NCBI GenBank assembly: GCA_003349915.1 | Contig: QFXE01000002.1 | Span: forward strand, 62,001-126,000 | DNA: 64,000 nucleotides | Reading direction: 5' to 3' | Origin: an endosymbiont of Escarpia spicata | GTDB taxonomy: Bacteria > Pseudomonadota > Gammaproteobacteria > Chromatiales > Chromatiaceae | Shown here: positions 45,651 to 56,795 of the stretch, in pieces | Layout of the letters: each line of letters opens with the position of its first letter | Position numbering within the stretch: the stretch's first letter is position 1 | Position numbers and translations under genes: made by a program | Notes under the pieces: model-generated | What the model was told of the DNA's origin: nothing | Databases searched by the model: none | What the model saw: the letters and a program-made list of their open reading frames with translations, nothing else

Positions 45651-45854
45651 ACGGTTCACGGCGGGGCGTGATAAAATCAAGGTGATCCGGTTTTGCTAAA
45701 CCGCTATTTTAGCGCTTTGGGTCTGGTTTTAAGCGGTTTACTGCGAAGAGATATTAGAAAGCGCTGCGTCTCACCTCGATTTGCCTGTCTATTGAGTAAT
45801 CGCGGCGGGTTTGCCGCTCACACAATTTAATTTGCACTATCAATCAGGATATTC

Positions 45855-46655
45855 ATGTCTGCCGCCAACATCACAGTCAATTCTCTGCTGGAAATGAAAC
45901 AGGCTGGTCGTAAGATCAGCTGTATCACCAGCTACGATGCCAGTTTTACCCGGTTGATTGAAAACGCTGGTGCTGAGGTTCTTCTGGTGGGGGATTCATT
46001 GGGTATGGTGGTGCAGGGGCGGGAGAGCACACTGCCAGTGACTGTCGATGAGATGGTCTATCACACCCGAAATGTTGCGCGGGTCAGGCAGGGCGCGCTG
46101 CTGGTGGCGGATATGCCTTTCATGAGCTATCGCACTCCTGATCAGGCGATGGAGACCGCCGGACGCCTGATGAAAGAAGGCGGTGCCCAGATGGTTAAAC
46201 TGGAAGGTGGCGGCGCACAGCTGGAAGCTGTGCGTCAGATGACGTCCCACGGTGTTCCTGTGTGTGGCCATCTTGGGTTACTGCCCCAGTCTGTGTATAA
46301 GATCGGCGGTTACCGGGTGCAGGGACGTGAAAAGGAGGGTGCGGAGCGGATCATGCAGGATGCCTTCGCTTTGCAGGATGCCGGCGTGCAGATGCTGGTA
46401 CTCGAGTGCGTCCCAGCTGTACTGGCTACAGAGATTGCCAAGGCTGTCGTCATGCCGGTTATCGGGATCGGCGCCGGGGCAGATTGTGATGGACAGGTCT
46501 TGGTTATCTACGACATGTTGGGCATGAATCCCAATCCTCCGCGCTTCGTGAAAGACTTTTTGCAGGGTAGAGAGAGCATCCAGGCAGCCTTGTCGGCCTT
46601 TGTCGAGAGCGTCCGACAAGGTGAGTTTCCGGGGCCTGAAGAGAGTTTTTCCTGA
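45855..46655 (+). CDS. panB: 3-methyl-2-oxobutanoate hydroxymethyltransferase
   Basis: PanB makes ketopantoate from alpha-ketoisovalerate for pantothenate synthesis. The 266-residue protein has SCITSYDASFTRLIENAGAE, the metal-binding VGDSLGMVV, VADMPFMSY, the GHLGLLPQSVYKIGGY block and VIGIGAGADCDGQVLV. It heads a panB-panC-panD series; panC starts 5 bp later. Confidence 0.98.
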   Translation: MSAANITVNSLLEMKQAGRKISCITSYDASFTRLIENAGAEVLLVGDSLGMVVQGRESTLPVTVDEMVYHTRNVARVRQGALLVADMPFMSYRTPDQAMETAGRLMKEGGAQMVKLEGGGAQLEAVRQMTSHGVPVCGHLGLLPQSVYKIGGYRVQGREKEGAERIMQDAFALQDAGVQMLVLECVPAVLATEIAKAVVMPVIGIGAGADCDGQVLVIYDMLGMNPNPPRFVKDFLQGRESIQAALSAFVESVRQGEFPGPEESFS

Positions 46656-46660
46656 AAACC

Positions 46661-47524
46661 ATGGAGACTGTTTCCACTATCGAATCGTTGCGCCGGCAAG
46701 TGGCTGCCTGGCGGAGTGGCAATGAACGTATTGCCTTTGTGCCGACGATGGGTAATTTGCATGTCGGCCATCTGGAACTGGTCAAGCGGGCCAGGGAACA
46801 GGCTGACCGCTGCGTAGTCAGTATCTTCGTGAATCCGATGCAGTTTGGAGAGGGGGAGGATTTTGGTTCCTACCCCCGTACTCTGGAGGCGGATCGGGAG
46901 AAACTTTCAAGTGTGGATGCCGACTTGCTCTTTACGCCTCCCGTGGAGGTGGTCTATCCACCAGGAAAAACTGAGCAGACCCGGGTGGAGGTGCCTGGCC
47001 TGTCAGATATCCTCTGTGGCAGCAGTCGTGCGGGCCATTTTGTCGGCGTGGCAACTGTGGTCTGCAAGCTGTTCAATATGGTGCAGCCGGATCTGGCCCT
47101 GTTCGGAGAGAAGGATTTTCAACAGCTGATGGTGCTCCGCCGGATGGCAACCGACCTCTGTTTCCCCCTGGAGGTCATTGGTGTGCCAACGGTTCGTGAG
47201 AAGGACGGCTTGGCGCTCAGTTCACGCAATGGGTATCTGACACCACAGGAGCGGACACAGGCGCCAGCGCTGTATGAGACCTTGAAATTGACCTCTGACG
47301 CCCTGATGTCAGGTGAAAGAGACTATGATTCGCTGGAGTTCAGGGCGCAAAAGCGGCTTGTGGCAGCGGGTTTCCGGCCCGACTATTTCACCGTGCGCAG
47401 GGCTGCGGACTTGGGCCTTCCCGAAGCGGGCGACCGAAATCTGGTGATTTTAGCCGCCGCTTATCTTGGGAAAGCGAGGCTAATCGATAATATGACGGCT
47501 TTCTTGCCATTGATGGAAGCATGA
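46661..47524 (+). CDS. panC: Pantothenate synthetase
   Basis: PanC condenses pantoate and beta-alanine through a pantoyl-adenylate. The 287-residue protein contains the nucleotidyltransferase motif VPTMGNLHVGHLELV, FVNPMQFGEGEDF, GEKDFQQLMVLRRM and the KMSKS-like LSSRNGYL. Spacing in the operon is 5 bp from panB and 46 bp to panD. Confidence 0.98.
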   Translation: METVSTIESLRRQVAAWRSGNERIAFVPTMGNLHVGHLELVKRAREQADRCVVSIFVNPMQFGEGEDFGSYPRTLEADREKLSSVDADLLFTPPVEVVYPPGKTEQTRVEVPGLSDILCGSSRAGHFVGVATVVCKLFNMVQPDLALFGEKDFQQLMVLRRMATDLCFPLEVIGVPTVREKDGLALSSRNGYLTPQERTQAPALYETLKLTSDALMSGERDYDSLEFRAQKRLVAAGFRPDYFTVRRAADLGLPEAGDRNLVILAAAYLGKARLIDNMTAFLPLMEA

Positions 47525-47570
47525 AGATCGCGGATAATACGCGGCTTTCGTGTGATGGAGTCTGCTTTTC

Positions 47571-47951
47571 ATGCAGTTGACGGTTCTTAAATGCAAATTA
47601 CATCGGGCCTGTGTAACCCACTCAGAGTTGGGTTATGAGGGTTCCTGCGCCATTGACAGTGAGTTGCTGGAACTTGCCGGGATACATGAGTACGAGCAGA
47701 TCCAGATCTACAATGTTGCCAACGGCGAACGTTTTACCACCTACGCCATTCGGGCAGAAGCTGGCTCGCGCGTGATTTCTGTGAATGGCGCGGCGGCACA
47801 CAAGGCAGAACCCGGTGATAGGGTGATCATCTGTGCCTACTCAGGCATTGATGAGGACGAAATAGCCAGTTTCAAACCGACCCTGGTCTATCTGAACGAG
47901 CAGAATAGGGTGGAAAGAACCGGAAACTCCATACCTGTTCAGGCGGCCTGA
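47571..47951 (+). CDS. panD: Aspartate 1-decarboxylase (pyruvoyl enzyme proenzyme)
   Basis: PanD produces beta-alanine for PanC. The 126-residue proenzyme has the self-cleavage site Gly24-Ser25 in YEGSCAID, where Ser25 becomes the pyruvoyl group. The catalytic-loop regions [19 protein letters not shown] and [13 protein letters not shown] are present. A strong terminator follows. Confidence 0.98.
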   Translation: MQLTVLKCKLHRACVTHSELGYEGSCAIDSELLELAGIHEYEQIQIYNVANGERFTTYAIRAEAGSRVISVNGAAAHKAEPGDRVIICAYSGIDEDEIASFKPTLVYLNEQNRVERTGNSIPVQAA

Positions 47952-47965
47952 TTCAGCGGTTCCCG

Positions 47966-47998
47966 AAAAAAGCCCCGGCCTCAGGTTGGGGCTTTTTT
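47966..47998. terminator. Bidirectional terminator between panD and glgA
   Basis: AAAAAAGCCCC pairs with GGGGCTTTTTT around CCTCAGG. It has an A run before and a T run after, between convergent panD and glgA, so it can serve both strands. Confidence 0.92.
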
Positions 47999-48007
47999 GT
48001 TTGAATG

Positions 48008-49477
48008 CTAAACAGATGGGCTGAAAGGTGAGATAATCGCATCCTGGTAGAGATCCAGGTAGTGTTTTGCGCTGGTCTCCCAGCTCAGATCCTGACGCAT
48101 TCCCGTAGTGGCGAGTATGCACCACTCGACCTCCGGGCGGTGGTAGAAGTCGATGGCTCTCTCCACAGCCCCCCAAAGCCCGGCCCCATCGGCATTGTCG
48201 AACAGGAACCCAGTGGCGGACCCGTCTGCGAGAGTGTGCGGATTGACATCGACCACAGTGTCGGCCAGCCCGCCGGTACGGCGGACGATGGGTATAGTGC
48301 CGTAGCGTAGACTGTAGATCTGGTTGAGGCCGCAGGGTTCAAAACGCGAAGGCATCAGGAAACAGTCGCATCCTGCCTCGATTCGGTGAGCCAGCCCCTC
48401 GTCATAGCCAATATATACACCGACTCTGCTGTGATACTTGCTGCTGATTTTCTTTAGCGCCTGTTCCAGCTCAGGGTTGCCTGAGCCCAGCAGCACCACC
48501 TGTGCACCTGAATCCATGATGCCGGGCAGGATCTGCAGAATCAGGTCGACCCCTTTCTGCTCGACCAATCGGCCAATATAGCCAAAGAGCTGGATATGCT
48601 CATCCTCTGGCAGGCCGAACTCCTGTTGTAGAGCCAGTTTGTTTTCAGCCTTTTTTTCGAAACTGTCTGCGGTAAAAGGGGCAGCCGTATTAGGATCGCT
48701 TGCAGGATCCCATTCATGGTAGTCGATGCCATTCAAAATACCGCTGAAATTGTGACTGCGATGTTGCAACAATCCCTCCAGCCCGTAGCCAAATGCCGGG
48801 GTCTGTACCTCCTCGGCATAGGTGGGGCTGACGGTGGTGATGCGGTCAGCAAAGGCGATGCCGCCTTTGATGAAAGAGAGTTGACTGTGAAATTCCAGCC
48901 CTTCCGGGGACCAGAGCTCCGCAGGCAGATGCAGATGGTCGAAGGTTTCAAGGTCGAACAGTCCTTGATAGGCGAGGTTATGAATGGTGAAAACCGTAGC
49001 CGGGCGGTCGGTATGGCGCGATAGCAGAGCGGGCACCAGGCCCGTTTGCCAGTCGTTGGCGTGTACCAGGTCTGGCTTCCAGTCGAGCCTGGCGTTATTG
49101 AGGCCGATCTCGACGATTGTCTTGCAGAAGAGCCCGAAGCGGTTCGCATTATCTTCCCAGTTATAACCTTCAGGTGTGAGATAGGGGTTGCCCTCACGGT
49201 CGAAGAAATAGGGTGCATCGACCAGATAGAGCGGAACGCCGTGTGGGCCGCTGAACCCGCTTAGTAGGCGAACCTTGCCCAGATACCCCGGAATATCGAG
49301 TTCTGCCACCTGTTGCAGGTCATCGGCGTGTTCCATTGCCTGAGGGTAGGCAGGCAATACAAGCCGGCAGTCGTGTCCGGATGTTCGCAACGCCGCAGGC
49401 AGACTACCTGCGACGTCCGCCAAGCCTCCGGTTTTGATCAAAGGAGTGGCTTCACTGGAGGCAAAAAGGATGTTCAA
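48008..49477 (-). CDS. glgA: Glycogen synthase (ADP-glucose type)
   Basis: GlgA elongates alpha-1,4-glucan from ADP-glucose (GT5). From the TTG at 49477 it is 489 residues, close to the usual length, beginning with the family N-terminus NILFASSEATPLIKTGGLAD (the KTGGL loop binds ADP-glucose). Further blocks are HANDWQTGLVPALL, TIHNLAYQGLF, and the C-terminal EPCGLNQIYSLRYGTIPIVR. GGGAA lies eight bases before this TTG. The frame stays open to an ATG at 49636 but the extra 53 residues look unlike the family. It lies alone on the minus strand, divergent from pgi. Confidence 0.94.
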   Translation of the reverse strand: MNILFASSEATPLIKTGGLADVAGSLPAALRTSGHDCRLVLPAYPQAMEHADDLQQVAELDIPGYLGKVRLLSGFSGPHGVPLYLVDAPYFFDREGNPYLTPEGYNWEDNANRFGLFCKTIVEIGLNNARLDWKPDLVHANDWQTGLVPALLSRHTDRPATVFTIHNLAYQGLFDLETFDHLHLPAELWSPEGLEFHSQLSFIKGGIAFADRITTVSPTYAEEVQTPAFGYGLEGLLQHRSHNFSGILNGIDYHEWDPASDPNTAAPFTADSFEKKAENKLALQQEFGLPEDEHIQLFGYIGRLVEQKGVDLILQILPGIMDSGAQVVLLGSGNPELEQALKKISSKYHSRVGVYIGYDEGLAHRIEAGCDCFLMPSRFEPCGLNQIYSLRYGTIPIVRRTGGLADTVVDVNPHTLADGSATGFLFDNADGAGLWGAVERAIDFYHRPEVEWCILATTGMRQDLSWETSAKHYLDLYQDAIISPFSPSV

Positions 49478-49696
49478 TGGCGGATTCCCGGCTAAGTCGA
49501 TGAGTGTAATGTCGAAATTGTCCAAAGACTTGTTTAAAGCTATCTTCAATTCTAAAGTAAAGAGCGGCATAGAGCATAGATTTATCGGAAATAATTGACC
49601 TCTTGCCTTGAACCTCGGCGCGCTTCTTCTTAACATCTGCTATCAAGGAAGAGAGCGGGTGAGTCTTGTTCTCAGAAACCTATAGAAGTTCCGATC

Positions 49697-51352
49697 ATGA
49701 CCGAGATAAATCACACTGATGAGTGGTTAACCCTGCAGGCTCACTGGGAAGAGATGGCGCCTGTTCAAATGCGAGATCTCTTTCATGATCACCCTGAGCG
49801 ATCGGAACAGATGTCGCTGCGAACTTGTGGCATCTTGCTTGACTACTCGAAGAACCGGATCACGCCAGCCACCATGAACCTGCTGCTCAAACTGGCGGAG
49901 TCGGTCGATCTGGATGGCTGGCGCCGACGGATGTTTTCCGGAGACAGGCTGAATATCACGGAGGATCGTGCCGTACTGCATGTGGCCCTGCGCAACCGCA
50001 GCAACCGCCCAACATGGGCGGATGGCGAAGATGTGATGCCGGAGGTCAACGCTGTACTGGACAAGATGGCGCAGTTCTCCGAATCGGTGCGCTCGGGCGA
50101 GTGGAAAGGGTATACCGGCAAGCAGATAACCGATGTGGTCAATATTGGTATCGGTGGTTCCAATCTGGGGCCAAAGATGGTTTGCGAGGCGATGAAACAC
50201 TACCAGCGCTCCGATCTGCGGGTGCATTTCGTCTCAAACGTAGATGGTACCCATATCGTCGAGGCGACCAAACATATCGAGCCGGAGAGCACCCTCTTTA
50301 TTGTCGCCTCCAAGACCTTTACCACTCAGGAGACACTCAGTAACGCCACGACAGCGCGTGACTGGTTGCTTGAGACACTGAAGGATGAAGCGGCGGTGGC
50401 TCGCCACTTTGTTGCTATCTCCACTAATGAAGAGAAGGTGGCTGAGTTCGGTATCGATACCGACAATATGTTCGAATTCTGGGATTGGGTTGGTGGGCGT
50501 TACTCACTCTGGTCTGCCATCGGCCTGCCGATTGCCATTGCCATCGGTATGGAGGGCTTCAAAGAACTTCTTGATGGCGCACATGAGATGGATGAGCATT
50601 TTCTGCATGCGGATCTCTCTGAAAACATGCCGGTAATCTTGGCGTTGCTCGGTGTTTGGTATGCCAACTTTGCCAAAGCAAAGACCTGCGCCATCCTGCC
50701 GTATGACCAGTATCTGCGCCTGCTGCCCGATTATCTACAGCAGGCGGACATGGAGAGTAACGGCAAGCGGGTGACGCGTTTCGGCAGACCCGTCACTTAC
50801 AGCACCGGGCCAGTGGTTTGGGGGACTGCGGGGACCGATGGCCAGCACGCCTTCTATCAGTTGATTCACCAGGGTACCCAGATGGTTCCCTGCGATTTCA
50901 TCGCTCCGATCAACAGCCATAACGAGGCTGGAGAGCATCACGAGATGTTGCTGGCCAACTTTTTTGCCCAGACCGAAGCGTTGATGAAGGGGAAGACCCG
51001 TACCGAGGCTCGAGAGGAGATGGAGGCAGCCAGAATGAGTGCTGAGCAGATTGTCGAGCTTCTGCCCCACAAAATCTTTCCCGGCAACCGTCCCACCAAC
51101 ACGCTACTGTTGGATAGGATTACCCCGTCGCGTCTTGGTTCACTGATCGCGCTCTACGAACACAAGATCTTTGTGCAGGGTGTGGTCTGGCGGGTGAACT
51201 CCTTCGACCAGTGGGGTGTGGAGTTGGGCAAGCAACTGGCGAACGTGATTCTGCCTGAGTTGATGGATGAGGAAGTGAATGCGGTGCACGACAGTTCCAC
51301 TCGCGGTTTGATCGACTACTTTCGGCGGCACCGGATGCGCAACCGCAAATAG
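49697..51352 (+). CDS. pgi: Glucose-6-phosphate isomerase
   Basis: Pgi interconverts glucose 6-phosphate and fructose 6-phosphate. The 551-residue protein has the enterobacterial-type length. It contains [20 protein letters not shown], the SIS-domain [31 protein letters not shown] and the C-terminal [13 protein letters not shown] signature with the catalytic lysine. Placement inside a glycogen cluster links gluconeogenic hexose phosphate to storage. A REP-like element separates it from convergent glgB. Confidence 0.98.
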   Translation: MTEINHTDEWLTLQAHWEEMAPVQMRDLFHDHPERSEQMSLRTCGILLDYSKNRITPATMNLLLKLAESVDLDGWRRRMFSGDRLNITEDRAVLHVALRNRSNRPTWADGEDVMPEVNAVLDKMAQFSESVRSGEWKGYTGKQITDVVNIGIGGSNLGPKMVCEAMKHYQRSDLRVHFVSNVDGTHIVEATKHIEPESTLFIVASKTFTTQETLSNATTARDWLLETLKDEAAVARHFVAISTNEEKVAEFGIDTDNMFEFWDWVGGRYSLWSAIGLPIAIAIGMEGFKELLDGAHEMDEHFLHADLSENMPVILALLGVWYANFAKAKTCAILPYDQYLRLLPDYLQQADMESNGKRVTRFGRPVTYSTGPVVWGTAGTDGQHAFYQLIHQGTQMVPCDFIAPINSHNEAGEHHEMLLANFFAQTEALMKGKTRTEAREEMEAARMSAEQIVELLPHKIFPGNRPTNTLLLDRITPSRLGSLIALYEHKIFVQGVVWRVNSFDQWGVELGKQLANVILPELMDEEVNAVHDSSTRGLIDYFRRHRMRNRK

Positions 51353-51362
51353 AGACTTGGCC

Positions 51363-51449
51363 GTAGGCCGGTTCAAGCGCAGCGGAACCGGCAACCCCAT
51401 GGGCATATCATTTCAGTTTGTCCGATCCGCTACGCTTGATCGGGCCTAC
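51363..51449. repeat. REP-like repeat between convergent pgi and glgB
   Basis: Outer arms GTAGGCC / GGCCTAC enclose two inner hairpins, GCCGGTTC / GAACCGGC around AAGCGCAGCG and CCGATC / GATCGG around CGCTACGCTT. The units are the same as at 10328-10392 but permuted. The element fills nearly all of the 100-bp gap between two convergent genes, a typical REP location. Confidence 0.85.
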
Positions 51450-51452
51450 ACT

Positions 51453-53645
51453 CTATGTCTCCAGCCGCAACACCACCGCACCCAGCGGAGGCAGCGTCAG
51501 AGATGCGGAGTAGTCCCGTCCCATCCAACTCACGTCTTCAGCGCGGATGACTCCGCCATTCCCCACATTGCTGCCGCCGTAGAACGCTGAATCGGAATTC
51601 AACACCTCGCGGTAGTTACCCGCGCGGCTGAGGCCGATGCGGTAGTTTTCCCGGGGGATCGGTGTAAAGTTGAGTATGATGACTGCAACGTTGCCGTCGG
51701 TGCTCTTGCGCAGATAACTCAGCACCGACTGCGAACTGTCATTACAGTCGATCCATTCGAATCCCCCCTCTTCAAACTCCACCTGATGCAAAGAGGTTTG
51801 CTCCTGGTAGAGATGGTTCAGATCGGAAATGAGGGTCTTCATCCCATTGTGAAGCGGGTGATCAAGCAGGAACCAGTCCAGCGCCTCGTCGTCATTCCAC
51901 TCCCGTGCCTGAGCGAATTCGCTGCCCATGAAGAGTAGCTTCTTGCCAGGATAGGTGAACATGTAAGTGTAGAGCAGTCGCAGGGCGGCGAATTTCTGCC
52001 ACTCGTCCCCTGGCATTTTGTTGATCATTGAGCCTTTGCCATGCACAACCTCGTCGTGGGAGAAGGGCAGGACGAAATTCTCGGTAAAAGCATAGAGCAG
52101 ACCAAAGGTCAGCAGGTCGTGATGGTAGTGGCGGTAGACCGGATCTTTCGATACATAGGAGAGCGTGTCGTGCATCCAGCCCATGTTCCACTTCATGCTG
52201 AAACCCAGGCCTCCCAGCCAGGTGGGGCGCGAAACCTGGGGCCAGGCGGTGGACTCCTCGGCGATCATCAGGGTGCCGGGGTGGAGTTCGTGGGTGGTGC
52301 TGTTGAGTTCCCGCATGAAGTCGACAGCTTCAAGATTTTCTCTTCCGCCATGCTCGTTGGGGAGCCAGTCGCCAGGTTCCCGCGAGTAGTCGAGGTAGAG
52401 CATGGAGGCGACGGCATCGACCCGCAAACCATCGAGGTGGAACTCTTCCATCCAGTAGATTGCACTGGATATCAAGAAGTTACGTACTTCATTTCGGCCA
52501 AAGTTGAAGATTAGAGTGCCCCAGTCCCGGTGCTCACCCCGGCGGGGGTCCTCATGTTCGTAGAGTGCCGAACCATCGAATTGCGCCAGCGCATGTCGGT
52601 CGCGGGGAAAGTGGGCGGGTACCCAGTCCAGTATCACGCCAATACCGTTTTTGTGCAGATGATCGATGAAATAGCGGAAATCGTCCGGTGTGCCGAAACG
52701 GCTGGTCGGGGCGAAGTAGCCGGTCGTCTGATAGCCCCAAGAGCCGTCAAAAGGGTGTTCGGTAATCGGCAGCAGTTCTACATGGGTGAAACCAGTCTCT
52801 TTGATATGGTCGCAGAGCCGATGGGCCAGTTTCCGGTAGTTAAGAAATCCACCATCGATGTCTTTCTGCCAGGAGCCGAGGTGCACTTCATAGACTGACA
52901 TGGGTGACTGTTGCCAGTTGAGTTTTTCACGCGCTTCAATCCAGTCATCATCTTCCCACTGATACTCCGTGTCCGCCATTACCACGGCGGCGGTCTCGGG
53001 GCGCATCTGGAAGTGGTTGCCATAGGGGTCGGCACGCAGCGAGATGTCACCATCCTGGGCGAGAACCTCGAATTTATAGAAGGCGCCGGTAGCCAGCCCG
53101 GGAATAAACAGCTCCCAAATACCGGAACCGCCACGTGCGCGCATTGGATATACGCGTCCATCCCATTGGTTGAAGTCGCCGACGATGGAGATGCGCTCGG
53201 CATTGGGTGCCCAAACGGCAAACAGGATGCCGGGAATCCCTTCGGCCTCATGGGGATGGGCGCCGAGAAAACGGTAGGCGTGGCGATGTCGCCCTTCGCC
53301 GAAAAGGTGGACATCGAAATCCTGCAACTGTGGTGTGAAGCAGTAGGGGTCGAATTGTTGCTGTTCGATGCCGTACTCATCCTCCCAAATGATTTCAATG
53401 CGCTCCGCTAAGTCTGCTGAATTGAAATGGCCCTCGAAAAGATCAGTACCCTCGATACGTTGCAATTCTGTATCAGAGTCGCTTAGACGGATGCGGCGAG
53501 CCCGTGGCTGAAATACCCTGAAGACGGTGGAATCCCCCTCGACATGCCTGCCGAGGACTTCAAATGGATCGTGGTGCCTGGCTTCCAGGATTCGCTGCAG
53601 GGGTTCGGAGATATTCTGGGCGTGAGACTGTTTCATCAACTTCAT
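51453..53645 (-). CDS. glgB: 1,4-alpha-glucan branching enzyme
   Basis: GlgB creates alpha-1,6 branches in glycogen (GH13). The 730-residue protein has the long N-terminal CBM48 arrangement ([31 protein letters not shown]). The catalytic barrel carries the nucleophile Asp in [13 protein letters not shown], the acid/base Glu in [10 protein letters not shown] and the [13 protein letters not shown] motif. A C-terminal beta domain ends in [11 protein letters not shown]. It is transcribed divergently from glgC. Confidence 0.98.
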   Translation of the reverse strand: MKLMKQSHAQNISEPLQRILEARHHDPFEVLGRHVEGDSTVFRVFQPRARRIRLSDSDTELQRIEGTDLFEGHFNSADLAERIEIIWEDEYGIEQQQFDPYCFTPQLQDFDVHLFGEGRHRHAYRFLGAHPHEAEGIPGILFAVWAPNAERISIVGDFNQWDGRVYPMRARGGSGIWELFIPGLATGAFYKFEVLAQDGDISLRADPYGNHFQMRPETAAVVMADTEYQWEDDDWIEAREKLNWQQSPMSVYEVHLGSWQKDIDGGFLNYRKLAHRLCDHIKETGFTHVELLPITEHPFDGSWGYQTTGYFAPTSRFGTPDDFRYFIDHLHKNGIGVILDWVPAHFPRDRHALAQFDGSALYEHEDPRRGEHRDWGTLIFNFGRNEVRNFLISSAIYWMEEFHLDGLRVDAVASMLYLDYSREPGDWLPNEHGGRENLEAVDFMRELNSTTHELHPGTLMIAEESTAWPQVSRPTWLGGLGFSMKWNMGWMHDTLSYVSKDPVYRHYHHDLLTFGLLYAFTENFVLPFSHDEVVHGKGSMINKMPGDEWQKFAALRLLYTYMFTYPGKKLLFMGSEFAQAREWNDDEALDWFLLDHPLHNGMKTLISDLNHLYQEQTSLHQVEFEEGGFEWIDCNDSSQSVLSYLRKSTDGNVAVIILNFTPIPRENYRIGLSRAGNYREVLNSDSAFYGGSNVGNGGVIRAEDVSWMGRDYSASLTLPPLGAVVLRLET

Positions 53646-53762
53646 TCCGGACAGTAACGGCTACGCGTCGAGGGAACATGATGTTACCATAAGGCAGCGT
53701 CGATGCGGGGCTTTATCGGTCGCTGTTGTTGTTATCTGTAGAAGGTCACGGAGGGTAGTTTT

Positions 53763-55028
53763 ATGTCCGACCAAAATCCACGTTTTGTCAGTCGCCTGAC
53801 GAGAAACACACTGGCACTCATTTTGGCGGGAGGACGGGGTTCGCGCCTGAAAAATCTGACCCAATGGCGTTCCAAGCCTTCGGTTCCTTTCGGGGGGAAG
53901 TTTCGGATTGTGGATTTTCCACTGTCAAATTGTATTAATTCCGGTATTCGCCGTATTGGTGTGCTGACTCAGTACAAGGCGCACTCTCTGATTCTGCACA
54001 TCCAGCGCGGTTGGGGATTTCTGCGGGGCGAGTTTGGCGAGTTCGTGGAGCTGCTTCCAGCCCAACAGCGTATCGAAAGCAGTTGGTATGAAGGGACTGC
54101 TGACGCGGTCTACCAGAATCTGGATATTTTGCGCAGTCACGCACCGGACTATGTGTTGATCCTGGCAGGCGACCACATCTACAAGATGGACTACGGCACC
54201 ATGGTGGCGGAACACGTTGAGTCGGGTGCTGATATGACGGTGGGTTGTATCGAGGTGGATCTGGAAACTGCAAAAGAGTTTGGCGTGATGAGCGTCGACG
54301 ATGAGCACCAGGTCCTTGAGTTTTCTGAGAAACCTGACAATCCCCAGCACATGCCGGGGCGGGACGATGTGGCTTTGGCCTCCATGGGTATCTACGTATT
54401 CAATACCAAGTTCCTCTTTGAGCAACTGATAAAGGATGCGGATACACCGGATTCTTCCCATGACTTCGGTAAGGACATTATCCCGAGAGTCATCGAAAAG
54501 TACCGTATCATGGCCTACCCGTTCAATGATGTAGAGAGCGGGAAACAGGCCTATTGGCGCGATGTGGGTACTATCGATGCATTTTGGTCAGCCAATCTGG
54601 AGCTGATCGGGGTGACTCCGCCGCTAAACCTGTATGACCGGAGCTGGCCTATCTGGACCTATCAGGAGCAGCTGCCGCCGGCTAAATTTGTTTTTGATGA
54701 TGAAGAGCGGCGTGGCATGGCTGTGGATTCGATGGTCTCCGGCGGTTGCGTTATCTCCGGGGCGACAGTGAGAAACTCCCTGCTGTTTTCCAACGTCAGG
54801 GTCAACTCCTACAGTTCAGTTGAGGATTCGGTGGTGCTGCCTGATGTCAATATTGGGCGCAACTGCACTATTCGCAAAGCAGTCATTGATCGAGGTTGTG
54901 AGATTCCCGAGGGCACTATCATTGGCGAAGATGCCGTAGCCGATGCGGAACGTTTCCTGGTATCTGATGGTGGTGTGGTATTGGTAACACCGGAGATGCT
55001 GGGGCAGGTCATTCACCACGTACGATAA
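53763..55028 (+). CDS. glgC: Glucose-1-phosphate adenylyltransferase
   Basis: GlgC makes ADP-glucose, the committed and usually allosterically regulated step of glycogen synthesis. The 421-residue protein has the nucleotide loop [42 protein letters not shown], the substrate-binding [11 protein letters not shown], and a C-terminal left-handed beta-helix ([20 protein letters not shown]). A GGAGGGTAG ribosome binding site lies before the ATG. The GH57 hydrolase gene follows by 15 bp. Confidence 0.98.
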   Translation: MSDQNPRFVSRLTRNTLALILAGGRGSRLKNLTQWRSKPSVPFGGKFRIVDFPLSNCINSGIRRIGVLTQYKAHSLILHIQRGWGFLRGEFGEFVELLPAQQRIESSWYEGTADAVYQNLDILRSHAPDYVLILAGDHIYKMDYGTMVAEHVESGADMTVGCIEVDLETAKEFGVMSVDDEHQVLEFSEKPDNPQHMPGRDDVALASMGIYVFNTKFLFEQLIKDADTPDSSHDFGKDIIPRVIEKYRIMAYPFNDVESGKQAYWRDVGTIDAFWSANLELIGVTPPLNLYDRSWPIWTYQEQLPPAKFVFDDEERRGMAVDSMVSGGCVISGATVRNSLLFSNVRVNSYSSVEDSVVLPDVNIGRNCTIRKAVIDRGCEIPEGTIIGEDAVADAERFLVSDGGVVLVTPEMLGQVIHHVR

Positions 55029-55043
55029 CGAGAAAAATCAATC

Positions 55044-56750
55044 ATGAGTGAGAGTAAGAACCGGTTGAGGGTAGTCTTCTGCTGGCACATGCATCAGCCT
55101 TACTACAAGGGGCCGGAGCATAGTGACTACCATCTTCCCTGGGTCTATCTGCACGGTATCAAAGACTATGCGGATATGGCGGCCCACCTGGAGCACAATC
55201 CAAAGTCGAAGGCGGTGGTGAATTTTGCCCCTGTTCTGCTGGAGCAGATCGACGACTATGCGGGTCAGATCAAAGCCTGGCTGGAGTTCGGCACACTGAT
55301 CCGCGATCCACTGCTGGCAGCGCTTGCCGGGCCGGGACTTCCGGTGGATCAGGATTCCCGCAAGGAGCTGGTTTCAGCCTGCCTGCGTGCCAATGAACGT
55401 CGCTTGATCCACCGTTTCAAGCACTATTCCCGACTGGCTGACCTCGCCTCCAAAGTGTTGGAGGAGGATACGCTGATACCCTATCTAAACGATCACTTCA
55501 TGGTGGATCTTCTTGTCTGGTATCACCTGGCCTGGGTGGGTGAGTGCGTGCGACTCAACGATATTCGCATTCGTTCGCTGCAGAGTAAGGGGTATGGTTA
55601 TGATATCAGTGACCGGCGTCGCTTGGTGGAGTTGATCGGTGAAGAGTTGACCCGGGTAACAGACCGTTATCGCAAACTGGCTGAAAATGGGCAGGTGGAA
55701 CTCTCCGTCACTCCCTATGCTCACCCGATCGTGCCCTTGCTGATGGATATTGAGTCAACCAAAGAGGCGATGCCCTATGCGGAAATGCCCGAGCTGAAAA
55801 GCTATCCGGGCGGGGAGGCGAGGGCGCGCTGGCATGTGCGCAAAGGTGTCGACGTGTTTAAGAAACACTTTGGCTTCTCGCCTGCCGGATGTTGGCCATC
55901 GGAGGGGGCGGTGAGTGAAGTAACGCTCAAACTGCTGGAAGAGGAGGGTTTTCTCTGGGCCGCGACCGGTCAACAGGTATTGCATAATAGCCTCTCTGTC
56001 AGCAATGAAGGTGATCATATGCCGGAAAACTGGGTCCACACTCCCTACAGGGTTCGGGAAGGCGGTCTGAACATGTTTTTCCGGGACGACGGACTCTCTG
56101 ATCTGATCGGTTTTACCTATGGTGATTGGCATGCCGACGACGCAGTTGGAGATCTGATCAACCATTTGGAGAATATTGCCAATGCCTGTGGGGATAATCC
56201 CAATGCAGTGGTCTCCATCATCATGGACGGGGAAAATGCCTGGGAGTATTACCCCCATAATGGCAGTTACTTTCTGAACGCCATGTATGACCGGCTGTCC
56301 AACCATCCACGGTTTGAGCTAACCACATTTTCCGAGTCTCTTGCGCAGCAGACAAAGCCCTCTCCGAGGCTTCCAAAACTGGTTGCCGGAAGTTGGGTCT
56401 ATGGCACCTTTTCGACCTGGATCGGCGATCATGACAAGAACCGGGCCTGGGATATGCTGGGGGATGCAAAAGTAGCCTATGATCAGGCGGTTGCAGATGG
56501 TGACTTTTCTGCGCAGCAGATGGAGGAACTTGAGCGGCAACTGGCTATCTGTGAGGGGTCTGACTGGTTCTGGTGGTTTGGTGACTACAATCCCAGTGGT
56601 ACAGTGAGTGATTTTGAGAGTCTCTTTCGTCGCCAACTTTCCCACCTTTATGAGCTACTGGGCATCAATGAACCCGCCTATCTTGGAGAGGTGTTTACCA
56701 AGGGTAGCGGTGATCCTGCGCTTGGCGGCGTGATGAAAAAAAGCGATTGA
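55044..56750 (+). CDS. Glycoside hydrolase family 57 protein
   Basis: The 568-residue protein shows GH57 motifs in order: motif 1 VFCWHMHQPYY (His-x-His), motif 2 near SVTPYAHPIVPLL, motif 3 GCWPSEGAVSE (nucleophile Glu), motif 4 SIIMDGENAWEYY (acid/base Asp). The family includes alpha-amylases, 4-alpha-glucanotransferases and branching enzymes. With glgC 15 bp upstream and malQ 45 bp downstream, it most likely acts on glycogen or malto-oligosaccharides. The exact activity is not readable from sequence. There is no signal peptide, so it is cytoplasmic. Confidence 0.92.
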   Translation: MSESKNRLRVVFCWHMHQPYYKGPEHSDYHLPWVYLHGIKDYADMAAHLEHNPKSKAVVNFAPVLLEQIDDYAGQIKAWLEFGTLIRDPLLAALAGPGLPVDQDSRKELVSACLRANERRLIHRFKHYSRLADLASKVLEEDTLIPYLNDHFMVDLLVWYHLAWVGECVRLNDIRIRSLQSKGYGYDISDRRRLVELIGEELTRVTDRYRKLAENGQVELSVTPYAHPIVPLLMDIESTKEAMPYAEMPELKSYPGGEARARWHVRKGVDVFKKHFGFSPAGCWPSEGAVSEVTLKLLEEEGFLWAATGQQVLHNSLSVSNEGDHMPENWVHTPYRVREGGLNMFFRDDGLSDLIGFTYGDWHADDAVGDLINHLENIANACGDNPNAVVSIIMDGENAWEYYPHNGSYFLNAMYDRLSNHPRFELTTFSESLAQQTKPSPRLPKLVAGSWVYGTFSTWIGDHDKNRAWDMLGDAKVAYDQAVADGDFSAQQMEELERQLAICEGSDWFWWFGDYNPSGTVSDFESLFRRQLSHLYELLGINEPAYLGEVFTKGSGDPALGGVMKKSD

Positions 56751-56795
56751 TCCCATTTTTTCAAACTCCGACAGTCGCCTAAAAGGATAAGTAGT